Position numbers and translations under genes: made by a program. Positions 60,040 to 64,000 of a stretch of DNA of 64,000 nt are shown here, one piece after another. The notes under the pieces are model-generated. The model was not told the DNA's origin, did not search any database, and saw only the letters and a program-made list of their open reading frames with translations. The number at the start of each line of letters is the position of its first letter. Position 1 is the stretch's first letter. Origin of the DNA: CAZSIA01 sp045126355 (GTDB taxonomy: Bacteria; Bacillota_I; Bacilli_A; Acholeplasmatales; Anaeroplasmataceae); the NCBI GenBank assembly GCA_045126355.1, contig JBGVOE010000065.1:1-64000 (forward strand). The letters run 5' to 3'.

Positions 60040-61071
60040 ATGAGTAGTAAATATAGAGAAGCAGGCGTAGATTTAGAAGCTGGTTATGAATCAGTAAGAT
60101 TAATTAAATCACATGTAGCAAGAACTAAAGTATTAGGAGCTGTTGATAGTATTGGTGCTTTTGGTGGTATGTTTGATTTAAGTTTATTAAAAATGAAAGA
60201 ACCTGTATTAGTTAGTGGTACTGATGGCGTTGGTACAAAATTAATGGTAGCTTTTGATTGTGATAAGCATGATACTATTGGTATTGATGCGGTTGCGATG
60301 TGTGTTAATGATGTTTTAGTACAAGGAGCTATGCCAATTTTCTTCTTAGATTATTTAGCTGTTGGTAAAAATACTCCAACTAAAATCGAACAACTTGTAA
60401 AAGGGGTTGCTGATGGATGTGTATTAAGCGAATGTGCACTTATCGGTGGTGAAACAGCTGAAATGCCTGATATGTATGATCCAAATCATTATGATATCGC
60501 AGGTTTTTGCGTAGGAGCTGTTGAAAAGAGTAAATTATTAAATGGTCAAAACATTGCTAGTGGTCAAGTTTTAATCGGCTTACCTTCTAGTGGATGTCAT
60601 TCTAATGGTTATTCATTAGTTAGAAAAGTATTACTTAAAGATGCAAAATTAGATTTACATCAATTTTATCCTGAGTTTGGTAAGACTTTAGGAGAAGAAT
60701 TATTAACTCCAACTAAAATTTATGTAAAGGCTATTAAACATTTACTTAATAAAGAAATCGATATTAAAGGTATGAGTCACATTACAGGTGGAGGTTTCTA
60801 TGAAAACTTACCTAGAATGCTTAAAGATGGTTTAGGTGTAGAAATCAATGTTAATTCATTCCCAAGACCAGAAATCTTTAATTTAATTATGAAAACAGGA
60901 AATATTGAAGAAAAAGAAATGTATAACGTATTCAATATGGGATTAGGTTTTGTTATGGCAGTTGATGCTAAAGATGTTGAAGTTGTATTAAGTGAATTAG
61001 CTAGTGTTAATGAACCAGCTTATGTTGTTGGTAAGGTTACTAATAGTGGAGAAGTAGAATTAGTATGGTAA
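60040..61071 (+). CDS. purM: AIR synthetase
   Basis: 343 residues, full length. DLEAGYESVRLIKSHVARTK at the start, GTDGVGTKL for the ATP site, VNDVLVQGAMPIFFLDYLA, and HITGGGFYENLPRML in the C-terminal domain. It closes the imidazole ring of FGAM to AIR. It overlaps purN by 7 bases. Confidence 0.97.
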   Translation: MSSKYREAGVDLEAGYESVRLIKSHVARTKVLGAVDSIGAFGGMFDLSLLKMKEPVLVSGTDGVGTKLMVAFDCDKHDTIGIDAVAMCVNDVLVQGAMPIFFLDYLAVGKNTPTKIEQLVKGVADGCVLSECALIGGETAEMPDMYDPNHYDIAGFCVGAVEKSKLLNGQNIASGQVLIGLPSSGCHSNGYSLVRKVLLKDAKLDLHQFYPEFGKTLGEELLTPTKIYVKAIKHLLNKEIDIKGMSHITGGGFYENLPRMLKDGLGVEINVNSFPRPEIFNLIMKTGNIEEKEMYNVFNMGLGFVMAVDAKDVEVVLSELASVNEPAYVVGKVTNSGEVELVW

Positions 61072-61655
61072 GAATAGCTGTTTTAGTAAGTGGTGGCGGT
61101 ACTAATCTTCAAGCTTTAATTGATGCGATTAAAGAGAACAAAATTGATGGTGAAATTGTTTTTGTTGCATCTAATAGAATGAAAGCTTATGGATTAGAAA
61201 GAGCGCGTAATGCCGGAATTGACGCAGAATGTATTAAGGATGAAGCTTTATTAATTTCTAAATTAGAAGAATATAAGGTTGATTTAATTGTTCTTGCAGG
61301 ATATCTTGCTATCTTATCGAGTGATTTTATTAATAAATTTGAAAATAAGATTATTAATATTCATCCATCTTTAATTCCATCTTTTTGTGGAAGTGGAATG
61401 TATGGTATTCATGTCCATGAAGCAGCTTTTGCTCGTGGTGTGAAGGTAAGTGGGGCAACAGTCCATTTTGTAAGTAGTGTTGTTGATGGTGGGCCTATTA
61501 TTATGCAAAGGGCAATTGATATAAGTATGTGTCAATCACCAGAAGAAATCCAACAATTAATTTTAAATAATGTTGAACATAAGTTATTAGTAGAGGCAGT
61601 AGGTCTTTACTGTAGTAATAAAGTAAAGGTAGTAAATGGAAGGGTCGTATTATAA
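61065..61655 (+). CDS. purN: Phosphoribosylglycinamide formyltransferase
   Basis: 196 residues. VLVSGGGTNLQALIDAI at the start; catalytic Asn and His in NIHPSLIPSF and Asp in VDGGPII are present. It transfers formyl from 10-formyl-THF to GAR. Translation is probably coupled to purM, and the purH start directly follows its stop codon. Confidence 0.96.
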   Translation: MVRIAVLVSGGGTNLQALIDAIKENKIDGEIVFVASNRMKAYGLERARNAGIDAECIKDEALLISKLEEYKVDLIVLAGYLAILSSDFINKFENKIINIHPSLIPSFCGSGMYGIHVHEAAFARGVKVSGATVHFVSSVVDGGPIIMQRAIDISMCQSPEEIQQLILNNVEHKLLVEAVGLYCSNKVKVVNGRVVL

Positions 61656-63179
61656 ATGAAAAGAGCATTAGTAAGTGTTACAAATAAAGAAAATATCGTA
61701 GAGTTTTGTAAAGGGTTAGTTGAATTAGGTTTTGAAATTGTTTCAACTGGCGGAACTTTAAAAAAATTAGTTGAAGGTGGAGTTGCTGCTATCGCGATTG
61801 ATGATGTTACAGGATTTCCTGAAATGTTAGATGGCAGAGTTAAAACACTTCATCCTATGGTTCATGGTGGCCTACTTTATTGTCGTGAAAAACCAGAACA
61901 TGTTAAAACAATTGAAGAACACAACATTAAACCAATTGATTTAGTATGTGTTAATTTATATGAATTTGAAAAAGCATTAAGAAATCATAAACCACTTGCT
62001 GATATGATTGAAAACATCGATATCGGTGGTCCATCAATGATTCGTAGTGCGGCTAAAAACTTTAAAGATGTATTAGTAGTAACTGATCCTAAAGACTATA
62101 GTATGGTATTAGAAGCTATTAAAAATGATACAGCTGATTATGACTTCCGTCTTAATTTAGCTTATAAAGCATTTAGTGTAACAGGTGCTTATGATTCAAT
62201 GATTTCTAGATATTTTGCTGGTATGGTTGGTGATGAATTCCCAGAAATCTTAAATATGTCTTATAAGAAGGTTGAACATTTAAGATATGGTGAAAATAGT
62301 CAACAATTAGCTAATAAATATGAAGATAGTTTTGTTGAGTCATCTTTACTTGATTATGAACAATTAAATGGTAAAGAAATTTCATTTAATAACTTAAATG
62401 ATTTATATGGTGCGGTTGCTTTAGTAAGAGAATTTGGTAGTCAAATTGTTACTGCAGCAATTAAACACTCAACACCATGTGGTGTAGCAATCGCTGATAG
62501 TGGTTATGAATCATATATGAAAGCATATAACGCTGACCCTCAAAGTATTTTTGGTGGTATTGTAGCTGTTAACTATACAGTAGATGAAAATACAGCAATT
62601 GAAATGAATAAAATCTTCTTAGAAATTGTTGCTGCTCCAGATTTTACACCTGAAGCTTTAGAAGTTTTAAGAAAGAAGAAAAATTTACGTGTTTTAAAAT
62701 TACATAACTTAGATAGTAGAGATGCTAAATATGATATTAAATACCTTGAAGGTAAAGTTTTAGTACAACAACTTAACAATAAAATGATTGATGAAATGAA
62801 AGTTGTTACTAATGAAATGCCAACTAAAGAACAATTAAGTGATATGGAATTTGGTATGAAAGTAGTTAAATATGTTAAATCTAATGCAATTTGTATTGTT
62901 AAGGATGGTGTAACATTAGCTATTGGTGGTGGACAAACATCACGTGTTTGGGCACTAGAAAATGCAATCCATAATAATTCTCATATAAACTTTAGTGGAA
63001 GTGTCTTAGCTTCTGATGCATTCTTCCCATTTGCTGACTGTGTTCAAGTAGCGTATGATGCAAATATTAGTGCGATTATTCAACCAGGTGGAAGTATTAA
63101 AGACAAAGATTCAATTGATTTATGTAACAAATTAGGTATTCCAATGGTATTTAGTGGATATCGTCATTTCCGTCATTAG
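61656..63179 (+). CDS. purH: Bifunctional AICAR formyltransferase / IMP cyclohydrolase
   Basis: 507 residues. The N-terminal cyclohydrolase (MGS-like domain) has ALVSVTNKENIVEF, STGGTLKKL and DGRVKTLHPMVHGGLL. The C-terminal transformylase has LRYGENSQQ, AIKHSTPCGVA and the final FFPFADCVQVAYDANISAIIQPGGS region. It carries out the last two steps to IMP. No gap to purN; purD follows after 13 bases with AGGAG. Confidence 0.97.
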   Translation: MKRALVSVTNKENIVEFCKGLVELGFEIVSTGGTLKKLVEGGVAAIAIDDVTGFPEMLDGRVKTLHPMVHGGLLYCREKPEHVKTIEEHNIKPIDLVCVNLYEFEKALRNHKPLADMIENIDIGGPSMIRSAAKNFKDVLVVTDPKDYSMVLEAIKNDTADYDFRLNLAYKAFSVTGAYDSMISRYFAGMVGDEFPEILNMSYKKVEHLRYGENSQQLANKYEDSFVESSLLDYEQLNGKEISFNNLNDLYGAVALVREFGSQIVTAAIKHSTPCGVAIADSGYESYMKAYNADPQSIFGGIVAVNYTVDENTAIEMNKIFLEIVAAPDFTPEALEVLRKKKNLRVLKLHNLDSRDAKYDIKYLEGKVLVQQLNNKMIDEMKVVTNEMPTKEQLSDMEFGMKVVKYVKSNAICIVKDGVTLAIGGGQTSRVWALENAIHNNSHINFSGSVLASDAFFPFADCVQVAYDANISAIIQPGGSIKDKDSIDLCNKLGIPMVFSGYRHFRH

Positions 63180-63192
63180 GAGTTTTATAGAT

Positions 63193-64000
63193 ATGAAAGT
63201 ATTATTAATTGGTAGTGGAGGAAGAGAACACGCAATTGCGTATGCTCTTAAGAAGAGTCCAAAAATAAAAGAATTACACGCTATTCCAGGTAATCCTGGT
63301 ATTAGCGAACTAGCTACATGTCACGCTGGAGATGTAGCTGATATCGATAGTATTTTAAAATTTGTTAAAGAAAATGAAATAGACTTCACAGTGGTTGGTC
63401 CTGAAGTACCTTTATGTTTAGGACTAGTAGACTTACTTGAAGATAATGGTTATAAAGCCTTCGGGCCAAGAAAATTAGCGGCTACTTTAGAAGGTAGTAA
63501 AGCATTTGCTAAAGAATTTATGGTTAAACATAATATTCCTACAGCTCTTTATAAAGAAGTTACAAATTATAATGACGCAGTTAATGCTTTGGCTGAATTT
63601 AGTTATCCTGTTGTTATTAAGGCTGATGGATTAGCTGCGGGTAAAGGAGTAGTAATTTGTGATTCATATGAAATGGCTATAGGGACATTAAAAGAAATGA
63701 TGTTAGAAAATTCTTTAGGTGATGCAGCTAATAAAATTATCTTAGAAGAGTTTTTAACTGGTTATGAATGTTCACTACTATGTTTTGTTGATGGTGATAC
63801 AATAATTCCAATGGTAAGTGCGAAAGACCATAAACAAATCTATGATAATAATCAAGGACCTAATACAGGTGGTATGGGTACTGTTTCGCCTAATCCATTC
63901 TTACCAAAAGGTATTGATGAAATATTAGAGGAAGAAGTATTAAAACCATTCTTAGAAGGTCTTAAGAAAGATAATATTGATTACCGCGGTGTTGTGTTTA
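63193..64000 (+). CDS. purD: Phosphoribosylamine-glycine ligase, 3'-truncated by the window
   Basis: Open from ATG 63193 to the window end (269 codons of a usual about 420). It begins MKVLLIGSGGREHAIAYAL, with the ATP-grasp region KADGLAAGKGVVI, SALLCFVDG-like SLLCFVDGDT, and DNNQGPNTGGMGT. It joins phosphoribosylamine and glycine to form GAR, the substrate of PurN. AGGAG lies upstream. The gene is intact as far as it can be read. Confidence 0.95.
   Translation, partial: MKVLLIGSGGREHAIAYALKKSPKIKELHAIPGNPGISELATCHAGDVADIDSILKFVKENEIDFTVVGPEVPLCLGLVDLLEDNGYKAFGPRKLAATLEGSKAFAKEFMVKHNIPTALYKEVTNYNDAVNALAEFSYPVVIKADGLAAGKGVVICDSYEMAIGTLKEMMLENSLGDAANKIILEEFLTGYECSLLCFVDGDTIIPMVSAKDHKQIYDNNQGPNTGGMGTVSPNPFLPKGIDEILEEEVLKPFLEGLKKDNIDYRGVVF

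Noticed and set aside
1..64000. Mycoplasma-type code (TGA as tryptophan), suggested by the extreme AT content
   Set aside because: Several genes end naturally at TGA with overlapping downstream starts (21996, 23807, 33163, 38332), and tryptophans are TGG.

Overview
The window is a very AT-rich chromosomal segment of a low-GC Bacillota bacterium, most likely a host-associated member of the class Bacilli close to the Erysipelotrichia/RF39/Acholeplasma-Izemoplasma branches. The evidence is the primosome pair DnaB-DnaI, two T-box leaders, an L20-type leader and a B. subtilis-like order polA-mutM-coaE-dnaB-dnaI-thrS...infC-rpmI-rplT. Several genes end in TGA (for example at 21996, 23807, 33163 and 38332), so the code is the standard bacterial one and not the Mycoplasma code. 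No rRNA, transposase, integrase or CRISPR array was seen.

Layout. 1-2552: the end of a ThrE-type exporter, a DEDDh exonuclease, a short glutamate-racemase-like protein, and a convergent AraC-type regulator. 2657-14882: a glycan-use operon behind a clear promoter with a CcpA-type operator at its start point. It holds a sugar ABC binding protein, two permeases, a cytoplasmic and a lipoprotein GH43-like glycosidase, and two further surface lipoproteins with CBM9-like and His/Cys-rich modules. No transport ATPase is encoded here, so a shared MsmX-like ATPase elsewhere is expected. 14976-18435: an RDD membrane protein, then a T-box leader (specifier probably CGC, Arg) controlling an amino-acid ABC transporter whose binding protein and permease are fused.

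18562-33798: a housekeeping block of yhbY, polA, nitroreductase, mutM, coaE, a small unknown, dnaB, dnaI, a phosphodiesterase, a threonine T-box, thrS, transketolase, mnmE, a phosphoesterase and a HAD phosphatase. 33883-37625: an SDR, tRNA-Gly(GCC), coaX and a phosphohexomutase. 37709-40473: an unrecognised four-gene unit of a secreted beta-rich protein, a membrane-anchored protein, a small ABC ATPase and a membrane protein. 40495-45199: an L20-type leader with infC-rpmI-rplT (rplT carries an extra SAP/Rho_N-like tail), a structured small RNA with its own strong promoter, galU, rsmD and an acidic unknown.

45285-58404 is an accessory region. It contains a zinc-finger/restriction-nuclease/NUMOD1 fusion, a membrane-anchored HNH nuclease, and a tight cluster of nuclease-DUF2075 helicase, a DpnD/PcfM-like small protein, a MazG-like pyrophosphohydrolase and a 1028-residue SF1 helicase with a C-terminal nuclease. 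A methyltransferase and several membrane proteins follow. The helicase/MazG cluster is the best candidate for an undescribed (defence-like) system. 58531-64000: purine synthesis, with purC divergent from purE-purM-purN-purH-purD; purD runs off the end. The purE leader can be drawn in two mutually exclusive folds, suggesting attenuation control.
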